DNA from: Chitinophagaceae bacterium
GTDB taxonomy: Bacteria; Bacteroidota; Bacteroidia; Chitinophagales; Chitinophagaceae
Reading direction: 5' to 3'
NCBI GenBank assembly: GCA_016710935.1
Contig: JADJTY010000012.1
Coordinates: 558,001 to 622,000, forward strand
Length of the DNA: 64,000 nucleotides
The notes beneath the pieces are model-generated. The model was not told the DNA's origin. It searched no databases and saw nothing but the letters and a program-made list of their open reading frames with translations. Position numbers and translations under genes: made by a program. The first letter of the stretch is position 1; each line of letters starts with the position of its first letter. This document shows, piece after piece, positions 18,990 to 27,876 of this stretch.

Positions 18990-19007
18990 ATGTCATAAAA
19001 CTGTCAT
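18990..19007. promoter_or_regulatory. Pho-box-like direct repeat
   Basis: ATGTCATAAAACTGTCAT matches the enterobacterial Pho box (two CTGTCAT-type repeats with an AT spacer) at 17 of 18 positions. It lies in the divergent promoter region, 83 bp before the plus-strand lipoprotein gene. Whether PhoB of this organism reads such a box is unknown; chance is possible. Confidence 0.3.
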
Positions 19008-19090
19008 GCGGTCTTGGCTATTTTTGACTTTCAAATTTTAACACAACGTTTTAAGTAAAGAATCAACAATCAACCCGAAAATTAATTTTT

Positions 19091-20281
19091 ATGAAAAAAA
19101 TATCAATCATTAAAGCAATCACACTCTTCGTCTTTGTGATTTTTATGTCTGCTTCACTGATACAGTGTAAGAAAGAAGGTGACCTTATAAAGAATCTTGA
19201 CCGGTCATTTAAGGGAACAGCAGACTCTACAGTATATGCCGCTTTTTATGAAAGTAATACTGTTACCCCTTCGGACGCAATACCTGATGTAAATGATAAG
19301 ATCAAATTCAGGGGCGTTCAAACAATTCTGCATGAATATTGTGCAACCTCAAACTGTCATGGTGGTGCAATAGCTCCAAGATTTGATACCTATCCTGAGA
19401 TCATGAAATATGTGAGTGCCGGTAATCCGGAAGGCAGCAAATTATGGGATTATATAACTACCAATGATTTTAACAAAGCAATGCCACCGGTAAACTCCAA
19501 TCATGAACTGAATTTTACCGATAAATCGCTTATTTACAACTGGATAAAGAATGGTGCTAAAGAAAGGCCCGATTATAATGATTTCAGGCCCGCAGCTATT
19601 GCACTATTGGTTACAGGTTGCGGCTCTGCCAACTGCCACAACCAGGCTACTGCCACAGGTGGTTGGGCAAGGGCAGGTTTACTGGGCCCTTTAACCACGG
19701 CAGATACTACACAATACACTTATATAAATCCGGCAACCGGTGCGGTAACAATTTACTGCCAGCTATCCAATGCAACCAAACGTACCCAGGTATGGACAGC
19801 CTATAAAGACAGTGTTAAGAAATTTTATTCATATACACTTGCCTTTAACAGCTTCAGGCCCTGGAAAAAATTCTCAACACCTCGTTCTTCTCAAAGCACA
19901 AGAGGACCATTAAACGATTATGATGATATAATAATGGATATTTTATATCCAAAAAGTGTAAGAAGCAGTAATTCCATATTATATACTAATCCGTCTACGT
20001 TAGTAACCTATTATGTAAGTGGAAATCCATTGAATGCTACCAGTTCTATGATCTCAAGAATTGACTCTACTTTATTACTGGCTAATCCATTTACCGGGGT
20101 ATATGCAACTGCACACCAGGGTGATATGGCTTATGGTGATGGTGGTTTAAAATCACATGAAATTGCCCTGATCAAGGCCTGGTATTTTGCCGATCCCAAT
20201 ATACCGGCTGTATGGAAATACGGAAATGCCAATGCAGGTATATTTAAATACAGGAAAACAGGAACCATCATTAAACAATAA
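19091..20281 (+). CDS. Cytochrome-c-like lipoprotein with two CX4CH motifs
   Basis: 396 residues. Lipoprotein signal with lipobox LIQC (Cys ~26). The first domain (~75-160) has YCATSNCHGG, then PRFDTYPEIM, SKLWDYI, KAMPP and LIYNWIKNGAKE. This order is like planctomycete-type cytochrome C (PSCyt1) domains, except that the heme motif is CX4CH instead of CX2CH. A second motif GCGSANCHNQ follows near residue 175. The MPP segment may give the distal methionine. It is probably an outer-membrane or surface lipoprotein, divergent from the NrfD operon and first in an apparent three-gene unit. Confidence 0.75.
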   Translation: MKKISIIKAITLFVFVIFMSASLIQCKKEGDLIKNLDRSFKGTADSTVYAAFYESNTVTPSDAIPDVNDKIKFRGVQTILHEYCATSNCHGGAIAPRFDTYPEIMKYVSAGNPEGSKLWDYITTNDFNKAMPPVNSNHELNFTDKSLIYNWIKNGAKERPDYNDFRPAAIALLVTGCGSANCHNQATATGGWARAGLLGPLTTADTTQYTYINPATGAVTIYCQLSNATKRTQVWTAYKDSVKKFYSYTLAFNSFRPWKKFSTPRSSQSTRGPLNDYDDIIMDILYPKSVRSSNSILYTNPSTLVTYYVSGNPLNATSSMISRIDSTLLLANPFTGVYATAHQGDMAYGDGGLKSHEIALIKAWYFADPNIPAVWKYGNANAGIFKYRKTGTIIKQ

Positions 20282-20313
20282 ATAACTGTTACAATCAATT
20301 TAAAAATTCAGAT

Positions 20314-20928
20314 ATGAAAAAGTTAATAATAACAATGGCTGTGGTAACATCAATGCTTGGCTACCTTTTGTCATCATGTTACAAAAACAAAGAAGATATT
20401 ACTGCATTGCCAACAACCTCTTTCCGGTCAGATGTTGTACCCATCATGGTTGCGGGAGGTTGTGGTTGCCATAATAATGGCATAGGTACAAGAGCCGTTC
20501 AGTTTTCTCATGCCGACACCATTTTTTATGATGCCATACTGGGAAGAGTTGGTTTACTGGATGCGTGGGTAAATGGAGGAACACATCCTGGTGAGGGATC
20601 AATCTTTTTTACACCCAACCAGGCAAACATTATTAAAAAATGGATTGCTGAAGGTGCAAAAGATGATGGTGGCGGATGTACAGTTACCGGCGTTGTAACC
20701 TATACAGCTAAAGTACTTCCATTATATACTACTTCCTGCAAGGGATCAACCTGTCATGGAGGAATAGCTTCAAATATTGATTACAGCAAAATGGTTGCTA
20801 AAAAAGATGTGTTAACAGCTATGATGAACAGCAATGGATCATCAGGTCACCCGGGCCCTGCACTAAGCCTGAGTTCCTGCACTGTAAAACTTATCAATGA
20901 ATGGATAGCCCAGGGAACACCACAATAA
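20314..20928 (+). CDS. Cytochrome-c-like lipoprotein with CXCH and CX4CH motifs
   Basis: 204 residues. Lipoprotein signal with lipobox LSSC (Cys ~22). Two heme-like sites are present: GGCGCHNN near residue 50, with only one residue between the cysteines, and SCKGSTCHGG near 146, which is CX4CH. Each is followed by a segment ending IIKKWIAEGAKD or LINEWIAQGTPQ, the terminal helix of PSCyt1-like domains. So it looks like two short cytochrome-like domains. Whether the CXCH site binds heme is doubtful. It lies 32 bp after the related lipoprotein gene. Confidence 0.72.
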   Translation: MKKLIITMAVVTSMLGYLLSSCYKNKEDITALPTTSFRSDVVPIMVAGGCGCHNNGIGTRAVQFSHADTIFYDAILGRVGLLDAWVNGGTHPGEGSIFFTPNQANIIKKWIAEGAKDDGGGCTVTGVVTYTAKVLPLYTTSCKGSTCHGGIASNIDYSKMVAKKDVLTAMMNSNGSSGHPGPALSLSSCTVKLINEWIAQGTPQ

Positions 20929-20983
20929 TATAAACAGTTCTTGAAAATTAAGAATTCATGTTATCAAAAATAAATCAGACATT

Positions 20984-21895
20984 ATGAAAAAGATATTATC
21001 GCTTATTGTATTCGCTCTTTGCATATCTGCCTTTGCAATCGCACAGGATTCAGTGAATACAAAAGAAGCTTCAAAACAAAAATTTACCAGGGCTGTATTT
21101 AATGCTACCAAGATCATTAATATGCAAAGCACCGAGATCGTAAGTCCGGGTATTATACAATTTATGGTATCTCACCACTTTAGTCATATCTGGAATAAGG
21201 GTGGCGGCAAACAGAATGTAGCGCAGTTCTTTGGGCTTAACTCCGGTGTAGCAAATACCTATTTATCGTTTGACTATTCACCAACAAAATTTATGAATGT
21301 TGGTGTGGCGATGGCCGGCGGATCTACCTATGAGGGTTGGTTAAAGTTCAGAATATTACGCCAGCAAACCGGAGCTAAAAATATCCCGGTTACCATCGGA
21401 TGGTATTCTATGACCAATGTTAATACAGCAGCCGATCCTGACAAAGGATTTAGTGGAAATAAATTTTCCTTTATGAACCAGTTGCTGATCTCCCGCAAAT
21501 TCAATGATAAATTTTCGCTGCAGTTGATGCCCACCTGGATACATTTTAATGTAGTGCCTTATGGAATCAATAACAGCAACGAAGTATTCTCAATGGGTAT
21601 TGCAGGAAAATATAAAGTGAGCCCTAAATTAAACGTAACCATGGAATATGCCCGCCAGTTGAATATGTACAAGAATTTAATCAGCAAAAGCGGTACCATC
21701 ATGAATTATAATCCTGATCTGCTTTCTGTAGGTGTTGAAATCAGTACCGGTACTCACCTGTTTCAGTTTTATATTGGAAGCACCACGGATGCTTCTGCCA
21801 TTGATCAGTTATCACGGAATAACAGTGCAATTAAAGATGGTAATATAGCTTTTGGATTTACCATTAACCGGAGTATGAATGTGAAGAAAAAATAA
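20984..21895 (+). CDS. DUF5777-type outer membrane beta-barrel protein
   Basis: 303 residues with a signal peptide ending near FAIAQDS. The segment FNATKIINMQSTEIVSPG followed by IQFMVSHHF is the hallmark I associate with DUF5777 proteins, predicted outer membrane barrels of Bacteroidota. Alternating strands run to the end (LFQFYIGSTTDA, NIAFGFTINRS). It is the last gene of the plus-strand unit, 55 bp after the second lipoprotein. A pore or scaffold for the cytochrome-like lipoproteins is an attractive inference, not shown by sequence. Confidence 0.8.
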   Translation: MKKILSLIVFALCISAFAIAQDSVNTKEASKQKFTRAVFNATKIINMQSTEIVSPGIIQFMVSHHFSHIWNKGGGKQNVAQFFGLNSGVANTYLSFDYSPTKFMNVGVAMAGGSTYEGWLKFRILRQQTGAKNIPVTIGWYSMTNVNTAADPDKGFSGNKFSFMNQLLISRKFNDKFSLQLMPTWIHFNVVPYGINNSNEVFSMGIAGKYKVSPKLNVTMEYARQLNMYKNLISKSGTIMNYNPDLLSVGVEISTGTHLFQFYIGSTTDASAIDQLSRNNSAIKDGNIAFGFTINRSMNVKKK

Positions 21896-21920
21896 CATCT
21901 CAATTTTTAATACCCCCAAT

Positions 21921-21955
21921 AAAAACCGTCCCTACACAATGTAGGGACGGTTTTT
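21921..21955. terminator. Bidirectional terminator, copy 2 of a repeated sequence
   Basis: Same 16-bp stem and CAA loop as at 9819-9853, with the TACCCCCAAT flank also conserved. It again lies between convergent genes. Confidence 0.9.
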
Positions 21956-21957
21956 TA

Positions 21958-22710
21958 TTATTGCATCCTGAAAGTTAATGCAGCAAAGTCTTCCACACTT
22001 AACGCCTCAGCACGTTTTAAAAATATTTCATCCTGTAATTCTTCTGCGCTGAATAAACTTTTAACTGCATTACGCATGGTTTTGCGGCGCTGGTTAAACG
22101 CTGTTTTTACCAGCACCCAAAATGCCCGGTCGCTTTTATAATGGAGTGCGGTTGTTTTTCTTTTCATACGTATAACACCGCTTTGTACTTTCGGTGGCGG
22201 GTCAAAACATTCGTTGCCTACATCAAATAAATATTCTATTTCGTAATAAGCCTGCATCAACACGCTCAACACACCATATACTTTACTTCCTTCTTTGGAT
22301 GCAGCCCTTTCAGCCACTTCTTTCTGAAACATACCAATAATGCAGGGCACATCATCTTTCCATTCAAGCACTTTAAATAGGATTTGTGTAGAAATATTAT
22401 AGGGAAAATTACCGATCACCGTAAAAGGTTCGTCAAAGGGTTTATCCATTTCCAAAAAACTCTGGTGAATTATTTTATCTGCTAATACAGGATATTTTTT
22501 GGAGAGATACACTACTTTTTCTTCATCCAGTTCTACGGCTTTAAAGTTAATATGGGCAATGCCCATCAGGTATTTGGTTAAAGCACCGGCACCAGGGCCT
22601 ACTTCCAGCAGGTTTTTAAAACCATCTTCCTGTAAAGCTCCGATGATCTTTTTTATTACCGCTTCATCTTTTAAGAAATGCTGCCCCAAGGATTTTTTAT
22701 GTGTGTACAT
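21958..22710 (-). CDS. rsmA: 16S rRNA dimethyladenosine transferase KsgA/RsmA
   Basis: 250 residues from ATG 22710 (MYTHKKSLGQHFL); the upstream ATG at 22758 lies in the terminator region and is not needed. It is an S-adenosylmethionine methyltransferase that dimethylates two adjacent adenines of the 3' hairpin of 16S rRNA. Visible motifs are SLGQHFLKD at the N-terminus, LEVGPGAGALTKYL for AdoMet, and IGNFPYNISTQILFK, the NLPY-type catalytic motif. The C-terminal helical domain includes AFNQRRKTMRNAVK. Length is normal. Confidence 0.96.
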   Translation of the reverse strand: MYTHKKSLGQHFLKDEAVIKKIIGALQEDGFKNLLEVGPGAGALTKYLMGIAHINFKAVELDEEKVVYLSKKYPVLADKIIHQSFLEMDKPFDEPFTVIGNFPYNISTQILFKVLEWKDDVPCIIGMFQKEVAERAASKEGSKVYGVLSVLMQAYYEIEYLFDVGNECFDPPPKVQSGVIRMKRKTTALHYKSDRAFWVLVKTAFNQRRKTMRNAVKSLFSAEELQDEIFLKRAEALSVEDFAALTFRMQ

Positions 22711-22729
22711 AGTTGCAAAAGTAGCGTAA

Positions 22730-22760
22730 AAATGCCCCTTCCGTTTTGGAAGGGGCATTT
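22730..22760 (-). terminator. Terminator of the large T9SS gene
   Basis: A 13-bp perfect stem (AAATGCCCCTTCC / GGAAGGGGCATTT) with a 5-nt loop. On the minus strand a T run follows. It separates the giant T9SS gene from rsmA, whose start codon is 20 bp further on. Confidence 0.85.
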
Positions 22761-22786
22761 GTTGAAAAAAAAATATGCTTTTGTTG

Positions 22787-25700
22787 TTATTTAAGCAGCA
22801 CCAGTTTTTGTGAAACCACTTCGCCGTTTATAAACAACTGCAAAGCGTAGGTGCCATTGCTGAATTTACTTAAGCCGGTTAGTTGTACGGTATTGCTGCC
22901 CCTGCTTACTTTTTGATTTTGGAGTAATACCAGTTTACCTGCTTGGTCTATGAGACGTATGGATACTTCCGATTCTTTTTCTGCATAAAATGCAATAGAA
23001 ACATGGTCCTTTGCAGGGTTAGGCATTATACTTAACCCGGTTTTGGTTTGTTGCCGGCGCACGATCAATATATTACTGTATTGTATTTCGCCTGCCTTAC
23101 CAATAACTTTGATGCGATAGTAAATCACCTCTTTGCTTACATTGGTAATATCATCTAAAAATGAAACCTGCTGCTGTTCATTTAATCTTACAAATTGCGT
23201 AACGGTTCCTGTTCTTATAAAATTCCGGTTATCCGTACTTCGTTCCACTTCAAAACGATCAACTTCTTTTGAGGCAATAATTATCCAGTTAAGCGAAACT
23301 TTATTGGTTTGTAATAAACCGGCAAGTTTTACAAACTGAACCGGCAATACAAATCCTACGTAACGCCAGTCACGGTCTGTTTGGGGTATCAGTGTTCTTT
23401 GTACGGTAGTTCTTGATCCGGGAGCTGCATCACCGGTAAAACTGCCTCCGGCACCCATCCGGTAAGAAGTTCCTTTTATATTCGTAACTGAGTTTAATGA
23501 ATCATAGCGGTTATCCAGTCCATCGCCATCAGTATCAATGCCGGTTGGCGTTACCAGGTCATCGGGTATTCCATTCAGGTTATAATCGTTTCCTTCAACC
23601 CGGTCACCCAGGCCATCGGCATCCGAATCCAGGTCGCGGTAATCCGGTGTTCCATCAGCATCATGATCGTACACCAGTATACCTGAGCCGCCAAAAACAG
23701 CAGGTGCATTATCATAAGGGTTCATCAGTCCGTCACCATCCGCATCAACCAATGTTGGCAGTGCATAACTGGCTGTTGACATACCTTCAATATTGTCCGG
23801 TATTCCGTCATCATCAGAATCAATATCCAGGTAATCGTGATTACCAACTGCATCCGTATTTCGTAGATTCAATGCCGGCATAACAGATACTGTAGTTGAC
23901 CAGCCATTGGCACCTATCACACCATCCACAATACCATTAAAATTGGCATCTGGCAAACCAGATTCAATTACATCCACTATACCATCTCCATCGCTGTCCA
24001 TATCATAAACGTTGGGCCTAAGGTCCCTATCCAGGTTTTTATTGGGCCAGGTATCTGCCCTTCCATCAGCATTGCCATCTGCCCCTGATATTAATAAGGC
24101 TGTTCCATTTATATAGCCATCATGCAATCCATCACTATTTGCATCAACAAAACCATCGATCATGCCATTGTTGTTTGCATCAATGCCCCCCACTTCAATA
24201 ACATCCGGTATACCGTCATTATCGCTGTCCAGGTCCAGGAAGTTGGGTACAATATCTCCGTCTAAATTGGGCATGGCTAATCCGGTTCCAGTATTGTAGG
24301 CGCCATCTGCAGCAAAAATCCGGGAGTCTACATTATCCGATAATCCATCTCCATCTGCATCAACGTAGTTATCAATTCTTCCATCGCCATTAACATCTAC
24401 ACCATATGCTTCCACCACGTCAGGCACACCATCATTATCACTGTCAAGGTCACGCATATTGATTATTCCATCCAGGTCCTGATCAAACCTGTCATCTACC
24501 CCATCCAGGTTGATATCAACACGGCCCGGGAAGGTAGCATCCAGGTAATTCGGAATAAGATCATTATCAATATCACCATCAGCCTGGTAATTATCATTTA
24601 CAAAGTCATTATTATTGTCAATAAAACCGGCAGTTAAAGGATCGTAAGCATTGATGATACCATTAACAGGCACATCCAGGAATGCTGCTGCCATATTACT
24701 TTCTACAAAATCAGGAACCCCATCGTCATCTTTATCAATATCGCAATTGATATTAATGGTTACAGACTGGGCGGGTGTTGTATTGCAGGTACCTTCTGCC
24801 CTTATATAATAAGTAGTGGTTACCGTAGGTGCTGTAATGGTGAGTGTATCGCCTGTACCCACCAATGACCCGCCTGGGCTTCCTGTGTACCATCTCCAGG
24901 TGGCACCAACTCCCAATGATCCCCCGGTTCGGTAAATTTTTACACTAATACCCGGGCAAACATTATTTTTATTTCGGTCGGCCGATGTTGCTGCCACCGA
25001 TGGAGTTTGGCCATTTAGTTTTACCCCTGGTGATGTAGAGCGGCAAATTGGAATGGTAATACTGCCTTGTGCCGCCACAATCAGCCTGTAAAATTTACCT
25101 GTATCGGCTGCAACTATCGGGTAAATGAGATAAGATGGCGAAGTTGCTCCCGGAATATCGGCCCAGGGGCCGCCTACTGCATTTGCTATTTGCCATTGAT
25201 GATCTTTAGGGCCGGGTAAAACCAAAGAATCTGCCAAACTACCAACAAAACGTACGCTATCTCCCAAACATCCTGTTAAGGCGTTGGTATTTACAACGGG
25301 TAGTGCATCGCAGGTACCATAAACACTATCATCAATAACAAAATCATTTCCACAACCTCCCGGGGCATAGTTCACAAGTTCTAATATTAAATTGGAGTAG
25401 CCTATTGGCATTGTCCATCGATATCCAAACTGCGTCCAGTTGTTATTGACTGTTATATTGGTGGTAGTGTCCTCTACTGCTGTTAACCCTGTAGTAATAT
25501 CCCTGAATTGAATTTTAAATTTAGGGTACCTGAAACCTCCCAGACCAGCACAAGTAGCTTGGTAAACGTCATTAAAAGGAAATGCTGCCCAAAATGAAAA
25601 CGAATATTGCCTTCCGGGGCATGAGGTTGGTAAAGTATCCCTGAATATAATCCTTGGAGGTGCATCTCCGTTTACAACCAGCATCCTTCCCCCGCCCGTA

Positions 25701-27439
25701 TGATCGGTTAAGGAAGTGAAATTAGCCAGGTTTGCATTGATTGCATTATTGGTTATAGCAAATGTATTATTGGCAATGGGCTGAGTTGTAGTTCCGGTAT
25801 AGGTGATGCTGGATGTATTAGGTGATGAAGGCAGGGTTGCCAACAGTCCTGAACCACCAATGGCGCCTGTGCCAAAATTTTCTGTGTACAAAACTGCGGT
25901 CAGCGTAGCACATGGATTGTTTATTGGATCAACTGCAATTAAGAATGGAGTTGGTGTGCCTTCGCCTACATCATCGGGTTTATCATTTTGGTTCAGGTCG
26001 GGTACGCTACCATTGGTTGATGAATCTCTTAAAGAAACACCTTTGTAACCTGTAGCAAACCCTATTGCACTATTATAATATATCACCCCTTGTACAACAT
26101 TCGATATCCTGCAATTTACCCGTACCGTAAAACTGCTGCTGTCAACGGGGTAATTGGGTAAATTCTGTCCGGCCAGTTGCAGCAGCCTTGCATCACTAAC
26201 CCCGTTAAAAGCGGGGTTTAAAGCTATGCCCGGCGGAGGCGGTATAGTAAGCATGGTAGTGCTTACATTAGAAAGATTAGCTGCACCATTTATTTTACTT
26301 AAACTGTCAAATACCTGTAAGTTGGTGAGCCTGGTAGTTCCATAATTTTTAATTAATATATCATAAGTAACATTGTACTGCCCGGGGGTACCGGTACTGG
26401 TAATAGAAACCAATCGTTTTGCAAGTCCCAAACCGGAGGATATTTGTGACATATCCATCGACCGTACTCCTTTACCTGCAGTATAAGTATAAGATACATT
26501 ATTGGTATCTCCGGTTACCGGATCAATTCTCCGGTAAACACATCCGGGTGAAAAAGCGGAGATCAGATCTCCGTTCCCGAATGCAAGGCCCACCAGGTTA
26601 GTAGTCCCTGAAGGCCTTTGTATAGTGTCGATATACGTGGAATATATATGATGTGCAGGAGTACCATAGCTGCCATAGTCTGGTGTATATAATTTATTAT
26701 CGAACACGTAATACATTTGCCCGTTGGGCATCAGGGTAATATCACCGCTGCCCACATTATACATTGTATCTCCAATGCCTCCGGCACCGGGTATTAAATC
26801 AAGTGTATCAGGTATGGGATCAATAATTTTTGCTACAAAATCAATTTTTCGCATTCTTGATTTGTAGGGTGCAGGTGGATTGCTGAATTCCAGCTGCCAG
26901 GCATTACCACTATTATCAAAAGTTATACCGCCAATATCAAAAGCAAAACTGGCGAGGGTATCTAATAAATTTACTGCCGCCGGATTATTATATGACACTG
27001 CTGACCATGTGGTGTCGGGATTCCATCTCCAGACATAGGTTTTAAGCGTTGGGGAAATAGCGGCGCTATAATCTGTCCATAAATAATAGAGTTTTCCATC
27101 CCTTGGGTTAAAGGAAACACTGGCTGCAAATATCGAAAACCTGTCCCTGGCAGTCATTACCGGACTGGTGCTGGCATAAGTTCCGTTTCCTATTCTTAAT
27201 CTGGGAATATATGCATTTCGTAAAGTACTTCTGGATAAATTTGGTGAAACATAAGAAAAAAAGTAAAGAGAATCATTGTTTCTTGTTGAAACACCCGGAA
27301 AAGAAAAAAGCCTGGTAGCAGAAGCGGTACCGCAGTTATTTCTGCCTATACTAAAAGGCAATGCATCGGTTGCAGGCTGTGCCATTACATCGGCACATAG
27401 GCTAAATAATAATGAAACAAATAGTAGAAAATTTTTCAT
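22787..27439 (-). CDS. Giant T9SS-secreted surface protein with thrombospondin type 3-like Asp repeats
   Basis: 1550 residues with a signal peptide ending near CADVMAQ. The N-terminal ~370 residues look like a propeller-type domain. A DUF11-like segment, a jelly-roll-type region with ITVNNNWTQFGYRW, and Ig-like domains follow. Residues ~930-1370 hold many Asp-rich loops such as DLDSDNDGVPDVVE and DADGDGLSDNVD, the thrombospondin type 3 pattern that binds calcium and stiffens the chain. The end is a T9SS type A sorting domain (SIMPNPAKDHVSI to VSQKLVLLK). It is likely an adhesin or surface-layer component. It has its own terminator. Confidence 0.88.
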   Translation of the reverse strand: MKNFLLFVSLLFSLCADVMAQPATDALPFSIGRNNCGTASATRLFSFPGVSTRNNDSLYFFSYVSPNLSRSTLRNAYIPRLRIGNGTYASTSPVMTARDRFSIFAASVSFNPRDGKLYYLWTDYSAAISPTLKTYVWRWNPDTTWSAVSYNNPAAVNLLDTLASFAFDIGGITFDNSGNAWQLEFSNPPAPYKSRMRKIDFVAKIIDPIPDTLDLIPGAGGIGDTMYNVGSGDITLMPNGQMYYVFDNKLYTPDYGSYGTPAHHIYSTYIDTIQRPSGTTNLVGLAFGNGDLISAFSPGCVYRRIDPVTGDTNNVSYTYTAGKGVRSMDMSQISSGLGLAKRLVSITSTGTPGQYNVTYDILIKNYGTTRLTNLQVFDSLSKINGAANLSNVSTTMLTIPPPPGIALNPAFNGVSDARLLQLAGQNLPNYPVDSSSFTVRVNCRISNVVQGVIYYNSAIGFATGYKGVSLRDSSTNGSVPDLNQNDKPDDVGEGTPTPFLIAVDPINNPCATLTAVLYTENFGTGAIGGSGLLATLPSSPNTSSITYTGTTTQPIANNTFAITNNAINANLANFTSLTDHTGGGRMLVVNGDAPPRIIFRDTLPTSCPGRQYSFSFWAAFPFNDVYQATCAGLGGFRYPKFKIQFRDITTGLTAVEDTTTNITVNNNWTQFGYRWTMPIGYSNLILELVNYAPGGCGNDFVIDDSVYGTCDALPVVNTNALTGCLGDSVRFVGSLADSLVLPGPKDHQWQIANAVGGPWADIPGATSPSYLIYPIVAADTGKFYRLIVAAQGSITIPICRSTSPGVKLNGQTPSVAATSADRNKNNVCPGISVKIYRTGGSLGVGATWRWYTGSPGGSLVGTGDTLTITAPTVTTTYYIRAEGTCNTTPAQSVTININCDIDKDDDGVPDFVESNMAAAFLDVPVNGIINAYDPLTAGFIDNNNDFVNDNYQADGDIDNDLIPNYLDATFPGRVDINLDGVDDRFDQDLDGIINMRDLDSDNDGVPDVVEAYGVDVNGDGRIDNYVDADGDGLSDNVDSRIFAADGAYNTGTGLAMPNLDGDIVPNFLDLDSDNDGIPDVIEVGGIDANNNGMIDGFVDANSDGLHDGYINGTALLISGADGNADGRADTWPNKNLDRDLRPNVYDMDSDGDGIVDVIESGLPDANFNGIVDGVIGANGWSTTVSVMPALNLRNTDAVGNHDYLDIDSDDDGIPDNIEGMSTASYALPTLVDADGDGLMNPYDNAPAVFGGSGILVYDHDADGTPDYRDLDSDADGLGDRVEGNDYNLNGIPDDLVTPTGIDTDGDGLDNRYDSLNSVTNIKGTSYRMGAGGSFTGDAAPGSRTTVQRTLIPQTDRDWRYVGFVLPVQFVKLAGLLQTNKVSLNWIIIASKEVDRFEVERSTDNRNFIRTGTVTQFVRLNEQQQVSFLDDITNVSKEVIYYRIKVIGKAGEIQYSNILIVRRQQTKTGLSIMPNPAKDHVSIAFYAEKESEVSIRLIDQAGKLVLLQNQKVSRGSNTVQLTGLSKFSNGTYALQLFINGEVVSQKLVLLK

Positions 27440-27876
27440 AGGACTATTGATTTGTTATACCATCAGGATAATATGTTGCCACATTAAAAAGATAATATTT
27501 TTTGAAATTGGATATCAGTCATTGAGAATAACGTAGATCTGATCACTTTATTATAAATTCTACAGATTGTTAGTCTTTATTCTATAGATTATCATATTTA
27601 CTTTACCATTTGTGTAATTTTATTATAAATATTATATATATAATATAAATATATAAAGATTTGATTATTATTTCATTACAAAAGTATTACTGGCAAAGCG
27701 TTTAATGCAGTGTATTGGTTGCTTATTTGTACAATAGTTATGGATTTTATTATGGCAGATTTAAAAAAAATTTATACTACAACCAGCGTAGAAGATCATT
27801 TATAATTAACATAAACAATATTATAAATGATTGGTCGTTAGTATTTACTTATAAGTGAAGAAGTTAAATCCAATAT
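27440..27876. other. AT-rich divergent intergenic region
   Basis: A 437-bp non-coding gap between two divergent T9SS genes. It is very AT-rich, especially 27617-27660, where TATA-type runs form weak self-complementary stretches. A clean hairpin lies at 27795-27831. It presumably holds both promoters; I could not assign clear TAnnTTTG boxes. Confidence 0.6.
27795..27831. promoter_or_regulatory. Inverted repeat upstream of a T9SS gene
   Basis: Perfect 12-bp arms (ATCATTTATAAT at 27795-27806, ATTATAAATGAT at 27820-27831) with a 13-nt spacer end 45 bp before the start codon at 27877. It could be an operator or a 5' leader hairpin; the arms are too AT-rich for a strong terminator. Confidence 0.45.

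Noticed and set aside
22711..22758. N-terminal extension of rsmA
   Set aside because: It would be encoded by the terminator stem of the upstream gene, and homologues begin near the SLGQHFL motif.
27617..27670. AT-rich stretch as a replication origin
   Set aside because: No DnaA-box cluster and no dnaA, dnaN or similar origin genes nearby; it fits a divergent promoter region.
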